Source: Tipula vernalis (lineage: Eukaryota; Arthropoda; Insecta; Diptera; Tipulidae). From it: a stretch of 64,000 nt of DNA. Of this stretch, positions 31,526 to 43,526 are shown piece by piece. Positions within the stretch are counted from its first letter, which is position 1. Each line of letters begins with the position of its first letter. Below the pieces are notes generated by a model. That model was not told where the DNA came from. It saw only the letters and a program-made list of their open reading frames with translations, and did no database searches. The position numbers and the translations under genes were made by a program. The DNA is taken from contig OY282558.1 in NCBI GenBank assembly GCA_958295665.1, positions 187,156,015 to 187,220,014 on the forward strand. Reading direction: 5' to 3'.

Positions 31526-32992
31526 TCAAGTTGGCTAAAGGTAATACGTATAACAGCTTATATTCTAAAATTCATTTATAATTTCAAAGAGAAAGTTAGA
31601 TCGGCAATCCAATTGAGAGTGTTGGACTTAAATTACGCAGAACTTACAATAATTCGGTATGTTCAACAAACTGAATTCGTCGAGGACATTAAATCCTTGA
31701 ACAAATATAAACATGTGCCATTGAATTCGAAGATAAAGCAATTGGCACCATTTCTGGATTCGAATAATGTATTAAGAGTTGGAGGTCGCCTAGAAAACTC
31801 AGAATGTTCGTATGATATTAAGCATCCGTTGATTCTCCCTAAAAATCATCAAATTAGTTGTTTAATACTCAACCATTTACATAAAAAACATTTACACCCA
31901 GGACCTTCGCTTTTAACTGCTTTATCAAGACAAAGATATTGGATTTTGGGAGTGCGAGAAATGTGTCGAAACTTAACTCGGAAGTGTGTTACTTGTTACA
32001 GATATTCTACGTTAAAATCTACACAACAAATGGGTTGCTTACCAGAAGCAAGAGTAACACCCAGTCGACCATTTTCAATAATCGGCGTAGATTACGCAGG
32101 ACCGATACTGCTTGCATCTAAAGTAGGCAGAGGCGCAAGGCTTTCCAAGGGGTTTATCGTAATATTTGTGTGTTTCGCTACGAAAGCCATACACATTGAA
32201 GTAGCGTCATCATTAACCTCACAAGCTTTTATAAATACTTTAGAACGTTTTGTTGGACAGAGGGGAGTACCAACGGAGATTTATTCAGACAATGGATCAA
32301 ATTTTGTGGGAGCGAAACGAATGCTACACGAGTATTATTCCGCAGTAGCTACAGCAACATCTCAAAACCAAATCAATGAATTTGCAAACAACAAGGGAAT
32401 CGTGTGGCATTTTATTCCGCCACTTTCGCCCCATTTCGGTGGCATTTGGGAACGTGCTGTGAAATCGGTCAAAACTCACTTAGTTAAACTCATTGGAAAC
32501 GCTCACCGCACATTCGAAGAAACACAAACTATTTTGATACAAATAGAAGGAATTCTCAATTCGAGACCCTTATGCACCATTACAAACGAAGACACATGCC
32601 ATATCGATGCGTTAACACCGGGACATTTTCTTACATTGGGACCAATCACTGCCTTACCCCATGCTAACTACGAGGAGATTAAAACAACAAGACTAAATCG
32701 TTGGGAACAAACACAAAAAATAGTACAAACGTTTTGGAAACGCTATTCGATCATGTATCTTAACACATTGCAACAGCGAACCAAATGGCAACAAAAAAAT
32801 CGAAATCTTCAAGTTGGCGATGTTGTATTGCTGTATGATAAAAATTCACCACCATGTACATGGTTATTAGGTCGAATTATCGAACTACATGCAGGTTCAG
32901 ACGGTTTAGTACGGGTGGTCACAGTTCAAACCAAAACAACTACATTTAAGCGGCCAATCACGAAATTATTTCGATTACCCATAAACGATTGA
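31526..32992 (+). CDS. pol: BEL-2 integrase, after in-frame TGA
   Basis: In the same frame as the preceding Gag-Pol. The linker is followed by the HHCC finger (HLHKKHLHPGP, then CRNLTRKCVTCYR). The catalytic core has D in GVDYAGP, D in YSDNGSNF and E in GIWERAVKS. A C-terminal module follows (TPGHFLTLG, GDVVLLYDKNSPP, LVRVVTVQT). It ends 38 bases before the 3' LTR. Only the single TGA separates it from RNase H, so either this copy is dead by one mutation or the stop is read through. Confidence 0.93.
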   Translation, partial: SSWLKVIRITAYILKFIYNFKEKVRSAIQLRVLDLNYAELTIIRYVQQTEFVEDIKSLNKYKHVPLNSKIKQLAPFLDSNNVLRVGGRLENSECSYDIKHPLILPKNHQISCLILNHLHKKHLHPGPSLLTALSRQRYWILGVREMCRNLTRKCVTCYRYSTLKSTQQMGCLPEARVTPSRPFSIIGVDYAGPILLASKVGRGARLSKGFIVIFVCFATKAIHIEVASSLTSQAFINTLERFVGQRGVPTEIYSDNGSNFVGAKRMLHEYYSAVATATSQNQINEFANNKGIVWHFIPPLSPHFGGIWERAVKSVKTHLVKLIGNAHRTFEETQTILIQIEGILNSRPLCTITNEDTCHIDALTPGHFLTLGPITALPHANYEEIKTTRLNRWEQTQKIVQTFWKRYSIMYLNTLQQRTKWQQKNRNLQVGDVVLLYDKNSPPCTWLLGRIIELHAGSDGLVRVVTVQTKTTTFKRPITKLFRLPIND

Positions 32993-33019
32993 TATAAAAT
33001 AAAATTAAAACTTAATTTT

Positions 33020-33030
33020 GGAGGGGAGTA
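33020..33030 (+). other. BEL-2 polypurine tract
   Basis: GGAGGGGAGTA sits immediately before the TG of the 3' LTR, the expected place for plus-strand priming. Confidence 0.85.
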
Positions 33031-33890
33031 TGTTCGATAGCAACAAATAATCATATATAGGTAACATAAAAACACCCTGTCAAGAATACACATTCAGCTT
33101 CACTCAAGTTAAACTCATTTATTAAATCAATTTTTACACTATTTAACGCGCTATTAAAAATGATTCACTGGTTTCACAACCCAATAAATAAGAGATCCAA
33201 TCATGTTGGCTATCCAACTATCCATTCCGAATCGGAAATATGTAGCGCGCTGAAATGATGTGATGCATCTGAAAGGAAGGAAAATTTATCATTCATCTTA
33301 TTTATAAATAAATCATTTTTACTTATCTCGTAAACTTTATGTAAACCAATTATATGATATTCATTTCGTGAAGCTGTAATAAAATTATAATTAATTAAAT
33401 GTAATAATTTAAGAACAAAATGTAAACAAAAGTACCTTGGTTGTGTAAATATTTTCTTATTTTGACATATTATGTAAACAAAATTTATGTTGTGCTGTAA
33501 CTATCACCAATATTTGTACTAGATTTTTAGAATAGTAGCTCAATTTTATATGAAAGAGATAAATACATTGCAAGGAAAGAGAGTAAAATAATTGTTAAAA
33601 CACGATGTTATGTACAAAAGGAACAAAAAAAGTAGAAGTTGAAGCTGTCGTGAAGAGTTTTCATGTGCACACACAACCAAGAGTCGCCATTAAATTATTA
33701 GTAAATGTGATAAAATAAATTCTCGTTCTAAATTAAATCAAAAAAATATTAAAAATAAATTAAATAAAGTTTGTCGTTGAAATTATTTATGTAATTACGT
33801 TTTATTTGAATTTGTTTCATTTTATTAAAACGCGGTGAATAGAATACAGTCCACTCAAAAGTTAATTGGTAACTTGGTTGTGCTCGCACA
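33031..33890 (+). repeat. BEL-2 3' LTR
   Basis: An 860-bp copy of 26176-27035, identical as read by eye, followed directly by the duplicated GTACC at 33891-33895. Confidence 0.95.
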
Positions 33891-34205
33891 GTACCTTCTT
33901 GTTACTTACTAATAATAATTCATTGTCCGCAATCCAATTGTTGTATTGCCATTGAATTTGTTGAAGAATTAGGTCGCAGTTTAACCCAGCTAAATTCAAG
34001 CATGCCGCCTTTAATTCATATTGTGTTTGCTTAAAGGTTTAAATTTCTTCCCAGTAATTGCTCATGTTTTAATAAACCACCAATATCCATTTCATAGCTG
34101 TCACTTCAAATTTACCTATTTCTTCGAAGTAAATCCCTGTAAAGTTGGTCTGTAAAAGTCCAAAAAACAACAAATGGATAATGTGGCTAGCGCTAGATAA
34201 TTGAC
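33891..34205 (-). pseudogene. env: BEL-4 env relic, N-terminal part
   Basis: On the minus strand a hydrophobic, signal-like segment (YLALATLSICCFLDF, about 34155-34200) follows the integrase C-terminus. After frame breaks there is a coding-like stretch containing ELKAACLNLAG and ILQQIQWQYNNWI. It reaches the BEL-2 insertion point, and the remainder of the gene lies at 25688-26175. It is incomplete and broken. The Env reading is inferred from position, the signal-like segment and the furin-like site on the far side. Confidence 0.65.
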
Positions 34206-34745
34206 GGTCCCTCTGTTCTTAACGTGTCTATGAGGCTGCCGCCTTAATACTTGATTGTTCTTCTTCAGTGATTGCAATTCTCTAGGTTGACCTTGATTTG
34301 CTTTCAAGGTCATAACTTTCTGTAAGCCTTCTTCAATTGGTATCTTACACAATTTCACAATCGGCCGCTTATAGGTTGCATTTTCGCATTTGACTGTTGC
34401 TACCTGAACTAAATCATCTTTTCCAGAGTATGTTTCAACAATTCTCTCTAGCCTCCATCGTGTGTCAGGTTGTTGGTCGTCTTTTAATAATACCAGGTCG
34501 TTCATCATTAAGTTTGACTGGCCGCTCTTCCATTTAGTTCGTTGTTGTAGTTGGTGGAGGTATTCGGAGGACCACCGTTTCCAAAAATCCTGAACCTTTC
34601 TCTCGACTACACGCCATCTCGTTCTTAACGATATGCGGTCAATTTCTGCGGCTGGAGCGCCTTGAGAGAATCTCCTATCAAGAAGTGCCCCGGCGTTAGT
34701 GCTGGCAGATCTGCAGGATCACTTGTCAGCGGAGTTAGGGTTGTA
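34206..34745 (-). pseudogene. pol: BEL-4 integrase C-terminal relic
   Basis: LPALTPGHFLIGDSL, then in another frame FWKRWSSEYLHQLQQRTKW, and MMNDLVLLKDDQQPDTRW with KDDLVQVATVKC are the C-terminal block of BEL integrase. One frame break lies near 34620. No integrase catalytic core precedes it. Upstream the sequence jumps straight to the protease, so most of pol has been deleted. Confidence 0.85.
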
Positions 34746-36213
34746 ATAAATTGGCAGTTGAATAAATTGGCGGCCTTGGAGGATATTAATATGGCCTGTG
34801 ATCCTGGATCAATTAGAGCTCTTAGTGTGAAAAATCACCACTGCATTGTTGCAGTGTAGAAGTGTGTGGTATCCTCTTTTACACACAACACATGTTTCTG
34901 CCTGGCAGTTTCTTTCTTGATACTGGCTTAAACATCGTATGCACAAGTTGGCTGAGTTGCTGAGCCTTGCATGTTCTAATGTTGACATCTTTTTGAATTG
35001 CTGGCATTGATTTAAAACATGAAGCTCCTTACACCCTTTCACCCAACATGTTTTGGTTAACATGGCTGTATTCACTCGTTTCAATGGTGATATATACTGC
35101 ATGTGTGGTCGTGGTGCTGTTGCTCTATGATTGCCCATGGCTTCCAAAGATTGAAACCTTCTCTCCAGGAATCCAAAGAAATCTTCCAGTTGTGGAATTT
35201 CTCTGGGCTTCTCTATAGTTGTCTTGTTTATCCTAATGGATTCTGGGTCTAATATATATTTTTATTATATTTTTGTTTAAAATGAAACCCACGAATGCCT
35301 CGCAGGGCGAATCCATATTTAGCCGCTTTATGCTGTGTAATATTTCTCGTACCGTATCGTGAAAATTTCTCACTGTTTGGGTGGACGGTATCTGAATTGT
35401 CGCCAATGACAATAGTGCATTAAATTGATGGTTTGCCAGTAGCCTCACGTTGTTGTAAGGTAGCTTGGATTATGTTCCAAGCAGTTTGGTAATTGTCACC
35501 TGTTGTTGTTAAGTGACTAATAATTTGGGATGCTTTCTTCTGCAGGTGTGATTTCAGATACGTCATCTTTACCGTATCTGATAGTTTGCTGTTTTGGTGG
35601 ATTAGCTCAGTGAATATATCGTTGAACGTTTCCCACCGCTCATAAACACCATAAAAGATCAGGAATTCTACCTTAGGCAATTTCACTTGTGCTGCTGATT
35701 CTGCTGCGGTTGTTGTCTGGGACCGAAAATGTTGTAGTTTGATCATTGTATCTTCTACCCTCTCTTGAAGCTTGTCATAATAATCTTCTCTAAAGTAGTT
35801 GGATGTTTGTTCCTTTGTTCGTCTTGTTCCAGCTCTACTAATAATTCTGTGTCTTGTTTTAATCTTCACATATTCCTTAGATATGTTGTTGGTTTTTAAG
35901 ACACAGTTTTGTGTTGTTATTCCATCAGCGTTTGTTGTTGTTGATTTGCCGCTGAGTTACCTTAGTTGATTTCCTCCTTTTTGGAATCAGTTGATGAGCT
36001 TTGTATGGCATCCAACCGAATTGATGGCGTTGTATTATATGATGCCTCTAGATGTGGGTTTGGTAGTGGTAGGACTTCTTGTGACGTTGTTGCTGTCAAT
36101 GGCGGTCCGCTAGGTAGGCGTTGGCGCATTTCCCCCACCAGCTTATTGTAAACATCTGACATGTTCTTTCTTGTTATGAGATAAGCGTGATTTTGGCCCA
36201 GAGGTGGGACCAT
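34746..36213 (-). pseudogene. gag: BEL-4 gag and protease stub
   Basis: Four frames in order (36213-35962, 35869-35420, 35448-35233, 35147-34809) give a BEL Gag. The core is AQVKLPKVEFLIFYGVYERW. The fingers are CWVKGCKELHVLNQC, CIRCLSQYQERNC and CVVCKRGYHTLLH. The next segment reads LRALIDPGSQAILIS, the protease turn as D-P-G, and is joined at about 34750 to integrase coding sequence. RT and RNase H are absent. Several stops and shifts make it inactive. Confidence 0.85.
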
Positions 36214-36571
36214 TCCTAGGATTTTGTCATCGTTTCCAACGAATTTGTTATATAGCGTTTTTAGACTCGCTATTCACTTTTCTAAGTAAGACTTCGTTTT
36301 TCTGTCTTCACCGTCTTTTCGATAGTTTCTTTCTAGCTGAACTATCTTTCCACCTGTTACCTCTTGACTTTGAAGTAACTCATCCATCTTGTTGTTTGGT
36401 TTACATATGGTGGTATTGATACTTGTTGTTGCTTAGCTCCTCCTTTGACATTAATTTTGTGAAGTTATGTGCCTGTTATTGCTTGGCTGCTGATGTCATC
36501 ACTCTCGACGACGTTACAGACTGTCCGTCTGTACTTTTATTTGCCAGTTGTTGTAGTGGCTCAAAGGACCA
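36214..36571 (-). other. BEL-4 leader with degenerate primer site
   Basis: Non-coding leader of the minus-strand relic. At 36558-36571 the minus strand reads TGGTCCTTTGAGCC, a one-base variant of the tRNA-Tyr-type site in the other elements. This places the 5' LTR just beyond 36571. Confidence 0.65.
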
Positions 36572-36872
36572 TGTAAACTCTTAGACTTTTGTACTTAAAT
36601 TGTAAATTTAATATAGTCTTGATTTACAGTTAACTAATAGAATACCACGAGTGGGGTCTATTTAGTTATTGAGAATAAACAACTTGTTGTTAATATTAGA
36701 ATTAAATTCATTCTGTTTTATTTTATTTAATGTTCACCTTTTATATACAATTAAATACTACTGTCAGCAACTTATACTATAGACAGACAGTGGTTTAATA
36801 AATCCGATGTAGCTAAACTAGTTTAAGTATTCTGTGTAAAAACAAAGGGATTAGCTTAAATCGAGGTTGACA
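36572..36872 (-). repeat. BEL-4 candidate 5' LTR
   Basis: Starting TGTAAACTC directly next to the primer site, this should be the LTR of the relic. The far end is not defined; a CA at 36872 is only a guess. No second copy was found on the env side, so the 3' LTR seems lost. Confidence 0.35.
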
Positions 36873-38400
36873 TACTGCGACTAATCTCAAAAAATTCACT
36901 AACCCGGTTTTATTAAATCGCAGTGTGTCTAGGGTATTAGCGAAAAAGAAAATATAAAAATAAGGAATAAAATATGACACCAAACGTTCCTAATATTGTT
37001 GTTGTAAGTAGGTTAAATGCTAGTATCAGCACCTTAGATAAAAATATAAATATTGGACGTTGTAGTGTAGATGAGTTGTCATAAAATATTGTGTTTTGTT
37101 GCACTGTTGATCTAACAAAACATTTTACCCGAGTCACAATACTTATCATGAAATACTGGCTCCATCTTTTAATCATTCAATAAGTGAGAACTGAGAATGT
37201 GCACCATAATGAAAAAAATGCAATAAAATTCTTTTTTTATTTGCCATACATAAGTAAGAAATCTTGTTTTTTTTTAATTTTCGTATTTCATTTTTCCGTC
37301 ACTTATTACGATAACGTATGGGTAGTAAATCAATCGAGTTTAATAACAACGAATACTTTCTCCATAAAAATCTAGCACATAAAAAAATAAAACATAATGC
37401 AAAATTTAATGTTAATAATGCATAAAAAAAAAAATTGTCACGTAAATTTAGAGTGAGTTATATATGCTAAACGGCGGTGTAAATATAACGTAAATTATTA
37501 TCGCGTTTAAAGTAGATAAATTAAAAATGTTATGTGATACGTGTTTATGTATTTGAATGTGGAAGTTTTATTATTCGAAAACGTTTTAGTTTTTAATTAA
37601 ATTTAATCGCTAAATTGCAAATTTATGTCGAAATCAATGGTAGTCTTACTTTGGTATTTTTACAACCAAAATTTTATCATACAATTTTGGAATAATTTCA
37701 TTCCACCTTGAAGCAGGAGTTATAACATTTGAATTCATACACTTATTTACTGGCTGATAATGGCTTAGTAGACTGTTAATCGAATAGTTGAATCCGTTGA
37801 CGTTGGTTAATGAAATAATGACCAAATCTGGTTAATGAAATAATGCCTAAATTCAATGATAATTTGTCAACTAACTTATCTTAATTCATTTCCACTTGAA
37901 ATATTTTATTGTACATAATTATAGCCTGAAATTGATTTGAATTAGTAAATTTACTTTAATTATTATTGTTATTACTTAAATTTGGATGCGCACAGTAGAA
38001 CAAAGCACAATTATTATATTAAATGCACACACAAAATAGAATTACTCGTAATTTATTAATTCATGTAAAACCATTGTTTTGTAGTAGAAACTAGTGATTT
38101 ATACTAACCTTTCTTGTGCTGTTCAATTTTGCTTATCATAACTTTTTGGTTGTCAACAAGATCAAATTAATTAGCTGAAATACTATTTTATAACGAAGTT
38201 TAACCAAATAGTTTTCTTTATACACAATTTTTGGAACCAATTAATCAAAGTTATTGCTCCGCATGATCGATAATTAAATTTTGAATTGTGGAACCCGAAT
38301 TATCTAACAAAAATTCAAGTGTATAGTGAATTAAACCAAACTAAGTGATAAGTAACCAGTTAAAAAGATAAAACAATTAAACCGAAATACGTGACAGAAT
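36873..38400. other. AT-rich, probably including BEL-5 leader
   Basis: No gene is recognised. The last few hundred bases precede the BEL-5 gag ATG and should be its leader, but no tRNA-Tyr-type primer site or LTR boundary was found. Short open frames here carry no motifs. Confidence 0.35.
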
Positions 38401-39210
38401 ATGTCCGATATTAAATCACTTAAAAAAAGGTATGCTTACCTAAAAGGGCGTACTACTCGGCTTGTGAATTTCGTCAACAACGAATTAAATGATGATACAA
38501 CAGCAGAAGGCATCAATGTAAGGCTAATGAACGTGGAATACCTCCGAAATGAAATGATAGCCGTAGAAGACCGCATTGTTCAATTGGATGAAAAGGAAGA
38601 CTTGGATAACAATTTAGAAGACAATTATTACAAGGTGGTAGCACGATTAAACGTCGGACTTAGGAACAAGGTTATTGCATCAATTCCTTTAAATGTTGTA
38701 ATGAATAATACCGTTGGTGCAAGTAGTCGAGCTGAGGTGAGTCTACCGAAGATAACCTTACCTTATTTTCAAGGAGACTACACCAAATGCCAATCGTTCT
38801 ACTATTTATTCCGTCCGACTATTCACGATAGCGGAACATTAACGCCATCACAGAAGCTACAATCTCAAAAGGGAGCGTTAAAGGGTGAAGCAGCTGGTCT
38901 CTTAAAGCACTTCAGCATCACTGAGGCAAATTATATCAAGGCTTTAACAAAATTAAAAGACCGATACGATCGGAAAAAGCATACTGTATATGCGTTCATT
39001 AAAACTTGTATGACCCAGCCAAGTATATCTGCAGCAAACAGTGCAAATATTAGAAAAATGTTAGTTACTTCAGATCAAGTTGGTGGCTTAAAGACACTGG
39101 TTGAAAAATCTGAATCCAGAGATCATTGGTTAATATATCTATTAACCTTTAAACTAGATGATGAAACTAAATTTTTTTATGTTTTTAAACAAGAGAATCG
39201 ATCCTATTGA
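38401..39210 (+). pseudogene. gag: BEL-5 Gag relic
   Basis: A 269-codon frame starts MSDIKSLKKRYAYLKGRTTR and contains the DUF1759-type core (VSLPKITLPYFQGDYTKCQSF, QKGALKGEAAGLLKHF). It stops before the zinc fingers. Beyond it only scattered fragments remain, so the C-terminal third is lost or scrambled. The core resembles BEL-2 and BEL-3 Gag in order and spacing. Confidence 0.88.
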
Positions 39211-41808
39211 ATCCATGCGACCCACACTTAATCGACCGAAGCAACAACCGAACCAACCAAAGGCGAACTCAAGTATGAAAGCTCATTGAAGTACAATATC
39301 TGATCCGTATCCTTTATGTCCTGAACAGTGTTATCAAATAATCGATTATTTGAGTGCATTAAGTTAATAGAGATGTCAGTAGTTCAAAGGAGGTGAAAGT
39401 TCAGATGTAGATTGTCTAACCGGAAGCATCACACCCTACTACTTGACGATACAACAGCTAATGCAAATCAAATCCGTTCCAGTTTACCAGTTTCGCAATC
39501 AAATGAGGATGACGTTACCTCCGCTAATTATCACACCGCAACGAAAAGGGGCACAACAATGTAACCCACTGCTCTAGAGCATGTATTAGACATTACAAGA
39601 AACAGCAATGTCGCGTACTGCTAGATTCAGGATCCCAGGCATGATTTATCACTGAAAGCTGTATTCAAAGACTGCTATTAAATCACAGAAATGCTAAAAT
39701 TTCGGTATCTGGAATTGGAGATTGAAAAACAGGTTATACAACGGGAATGGCCTCTCTAGTCATCACACCTAAAACCAGAAACTCACCTTGTTTTCAAATT
39801 GACTCTTTGATATTGCCAAAGCCGACCGCCAAGCAGCCATCAACTTTTCGTGCTGCTTTAGATTTACCGTATTTCAACCAATTTGAGTTAGCTGATCCCA
39901 ATGTCTACCAATCATCTGATATTGACATCCTCATTGGATCAGATCACTTTTTTGATTTCTTACAAGAGGAAAGAATATTGGGAGACCATTTGCAATATAC
40001 GATGCAAAATCAGTTCATTAACTCACTGTGACCATCCCTCCAGAGGAAGAAAATTTGGACCATTTGATAAAAAGATTTTGGGAGGTCGAAAGTATCACTG
40101 TACACTGGAAGAAGAAGAATTTTGTGACACCCATTTCCAGAAGACCAAACCGGAAGATGAATTTGGTCGTTTAATGGTACGACTTCCATTCAAAAATTCG
40201 CCTAATATTTTAGGAGACTCCATTGGTGTTGCAATGCAGCGGATGCGTGCGATGGAAAGGAAGTTTTCTAAGAATGAGGAATTTTGTATCATGTACAAGG
40301 AGTTTATAGACGACTTCATCAAATTAGGACATATGAAAGAAATTACCTTTGCTGAACAGCAAATCTAGCTACCTTCCACACCATGGAACAATCAGACCTT
40401 CAAGCACCACTACAAAGCTGAGAGTTGTGTTTGATGATTCCGCCAAAACCACATCAGGAAAAATACCTAACGACTGCTTGGCGGTAGGTCCCACCTTGCA
40501 AGCTCACCCTTATCATATTTTACGTCGTTTTAGAGAATTAAGAGTAGCTTTGACATCGGATGTGGAGAAAATGTTTCGTCAGGTTCGCGTAGCAAGGGAA
40601 GACCCAAAATACCAACGAGCAGCTGACTGTTACCTATGGCACATCCAGTGCTCCATTCTTAGCCATGCGGGCTCTACTAGAAGTGGCTTAACTACATCAA
40701 GACCAATTCCCGGAAGCAGCTGATCATATCAAGAAAGATATGTTTGTGGATGATCTCTTAACGGGAGCAGACATTACCTGTGAATCAAAGAAGTTGAATA
40801 ACGACAATTCTAGAGAGTGCTGCTTTTCATTTAAGAAAATGGGTATCGAACAGACACCAACTTTTAATAGACACCCTAGAACACAAAGTATAGATATAAC
40901 TTCCATCGAAATAAAAGAATCGACTTCATTAAAAGTCTTAGGAATCCACTGGAATCCAATGGAAGATTATTGCTATTTCTGTGTGAATCTCCAACAACGT
41001 CCAATTCTCACCAAAAGGGAAATATTGTCAGAGGCCAGTCGATTATTCGACCGAATAGGATGCATAGCATCGGTGATCATCAAAACTAAAATATTTTTCC
41101 AAAATTTGTGGATCGAAAATTTAGGTTGGGATAAACAATTACCAATCAATCTCACTGAATAATGAATGACTGAAACTACTTACATGAGTTCTCAGATGCT
41201 AGTAAAGAAGCATATTCGGCATTAGTTTACTCCAGAGTAATTCAGCCTAATGGCGAGAGTATTATCACGCTACTATCAGCTAAGACCAAAGTAGCGCCAA
41301 TTAAACAGTTATCAATACCTCGCCTGGAGCTCTGTGGACCTTTATATCAAACCTCTTAAGAACGCTAAAGGAAATATTGAGGACGAAAATTGTAAATATT
41401 TACGCAAGGACCGATTCTACAATCGAATCGTACTGGACTGGTTGTCTGCACATCCAAAACATTGGAATACTTTCGTCGGCAGTCGTGCATGACCGCAGTG
41501 GATCATGTCAAATCGAAAGAGAATCTTGCTGATTGCGCCTCGAGAGGGAAACAGCCAGACCAGTTACTTCAATTCAATTTATGGTGGAACGGGGTGGGAC
41601 GAAAAATGGTTAAAAAATCTTGATGAATGACCTTCGCAGTACAAAAATAATAACGCTACGATGGAGGAAAGGAAGACCCATTCATTACCGATTCACCTTC
41701 CCGAATCTAATAAACAAATTCACGAGAAGAATGTGGTAGAAGGATTTATCGACAAATTTTCCAGTTTCAATAACAAATTAAATATGTTCAGGAAAATTAT
41801 GTTTATGT
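39211..41808 (+). pseudogene. pol: BEL-5 Pol relic lacking integrase
   Basis: Motifs occur in order in changing frames. They are protease CRVLLDSGSQA (about 39610), a DILIGSDHFFDFL block, RT with LRVVFDDSAKTTSG and catalytic FVDDL (40744-40758), and RNase H with FSDASKEAYSALVYSRV (about 41195) and IPRLELCG (about 41320). A post-RNase H linker (VVEGFIDKFSSFNNKL, about 41730) follows. At least six frame breaks occur. Similarity ends at about 41808, and no integrase or 3' LTR follows. Confidence 0.85.
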
Positions 41809-42510
41809 AACTGTAAAAAAACCTGTTAATTTTCGCTTTAGGTATGAAAACTAATATAAGTTTTAGAACATACGTCTGACTAAACATGTATGTATGTGGC
41901 TGATGCTTCACTTTTCGAGAATTCTCGCATGTACGAGTTTGTTTTCGTCCTAAAATAATTGTACCGTTACTACATCAGCCATGTTTATACTACAGTTTAG
42001 TAAGACCAGAAATAAATGCCTCGTTTATTTGCACAGATTCACAGGTTTAAAAATTATTTGATTGTAAAATTCATGCGATGGGTTAAACCTACAATTAGCT
42101 GCAGATATTACAAAATTTAGTAAGATATTTTGCTCTGTGATCCTATGAAAAAAGGGTTTCTGTTGTTATCCCAATTAGGTATTCACAAGGGACAGCCTCT
42201 TCGAGTGCAGTGAGTGGTTTTAAAGCTGCAAATATTTAGACCGTTTCGATAATCCCTCCGTTTAAATAATCATGTAACGGCCTGCGAAACCAGAGCCTTT
42301 CTATTAATATGCCTAACATTCTAAAACATTTGCTGTTTACAAAATATACTTCGATCATAAATTCCATGTTGATAAACAAGCTCTAAAAAGTAAAAACAAA
42401 TAACGATGGAACCTTTCGCAATACTTTACAAGCCTATAATAAAATGTGAACATCTCCAAATTTGTATACGTCAAGGATGTGACGCTGGCCGTTTAAATTT
42501 ATTAATTTTT
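41809..42510. other. Non-coding, nothing recognised
   Basis: AT-rich sequence between the truncated BEL-5 and the inverted repeat. No motif is visible. Confidence 0.35.
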
Positions 42511-43428
42511 TGTTGAATATTAATTAATTCATATAATATCTAATATGCTACCGGTGATTAGACCATTTTAAGTGTGTTTCGATTAACACGAGAAGTATAT
42601 TAGTATTTACGAACAGTAATTCAACGAAACCGACTAATAGACGTAATTCTATTTATTTAATTATATGATTTTAATATGAGTATGTTCCGAAGATTGTAAG
42701 AGAATTCAATCCAGTTTCGAACTGATGAGCTTATGATTATGAAAAAATCAATCTTCTCATCAGGCCGCGGCAACTGGACTGATTATACCACAATTTACAT
42801 TCTGTATATACAGAATGTGCTGTGCGTTAAGTATTAGCGAATCATAACTAATACAGATGAATTCTCTTACAATTTTTCTTCTTCACAATATTCACACAGC
42901 TCTATTTCTGTATACGGTAATTTTTACTTTATTACTTTTTTGTTGAATATTAATTAATTCATGTAATCAAGCAATCTTCGGAACATATTAAAATCATATA
43001 ATTAAATAAATAGAATTCTGTCTATTAGTCGGTTTCGATGAATTACTGTTCGTAAATACTAATATACTTCTCGTGTTAATCGAAACACAATTAAAATGGT
43101 CTAACCACCGGTAGCATATTAGATATTATATGAATTAATTAATATTCAACAAAAAAGTAATAAAGTAAAAATTACCGTACACAGAAATAGAGCTGTGCGA
43201 ATATTGTGAAGAAGAAAAATTGTAAGAGATTTCATCTGTATTAGTTATGATTCGCTAATACTTAACGCACAGCACATTCTATATATACAGAATGTAAATT
43301 GTGGTATAATCAGTCCAGTCGCCGCGGCCTGATGAGAAGATTGATTTTTTCATAATCATAAGCTCATCAGTTCGAAACTGGATTGAATTCTCTTAGTCTT
43401 CGGAACATACTCGTATTAAAATTATATG
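42511..43428. repeat. Inverted, permuted repeat of a 430-bp unit
   Basis: Segment B (42511-42695) and segment C (42696-42940) are followed by the first 27 bases of B again (42941-42967). An inverted B (about 42971-43150), an inverted C (43151-43395) and the start of inverted B again (43396-43428) come next. The order is B-C-b-B'-C'-b', not the B-C-C'-B' of a simple hairpin. Each half is thus just over one turn of a B-C tandem unit, and the two halves face opposite ways. Segment C contains a perfect short palindrome, TTCTGTATATACAGAA. No open frame is present. Confidence 0.82.
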
Positions 43429-43472
43429 TTTAAATTTAACTTAAGGTTTTATCATTCCTTCGCGCTTTTGTT

Positions 43473-43526
43473 ATTTCTCTCTTTCTCTCTCTCTCTCTCT
43501 TGCTCTCTCTTCCTTTCTCTCTTTCA
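43473..43526 (+). repeat. CT microsatellite
   Basis: An interrupted run of CT dinucleotides with TTTCT variants. Confidence 0.9.

Larger units (their letters stand above)
26176..33890 (+). mobile_element. BEL-2: young, nearly intact BEL/Pao element
   Basis: A 7,715-bp element has 860-bp LTRs (26176-27035 and 33031-33890) that read as identical, GTACC duplications, a tRNA-Tyr-type primer site (27042-27058) and a 103-bp leader repeat. A single gag-pol frame follows, interrupted only by a TGA at 31523-31525, and there is a clear polypurine tract before the 3' LTR. It lies in the opposite orientation inside the env gene of BEL-4. It is among the youngest insertions in the window. Confidence 0.96.
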
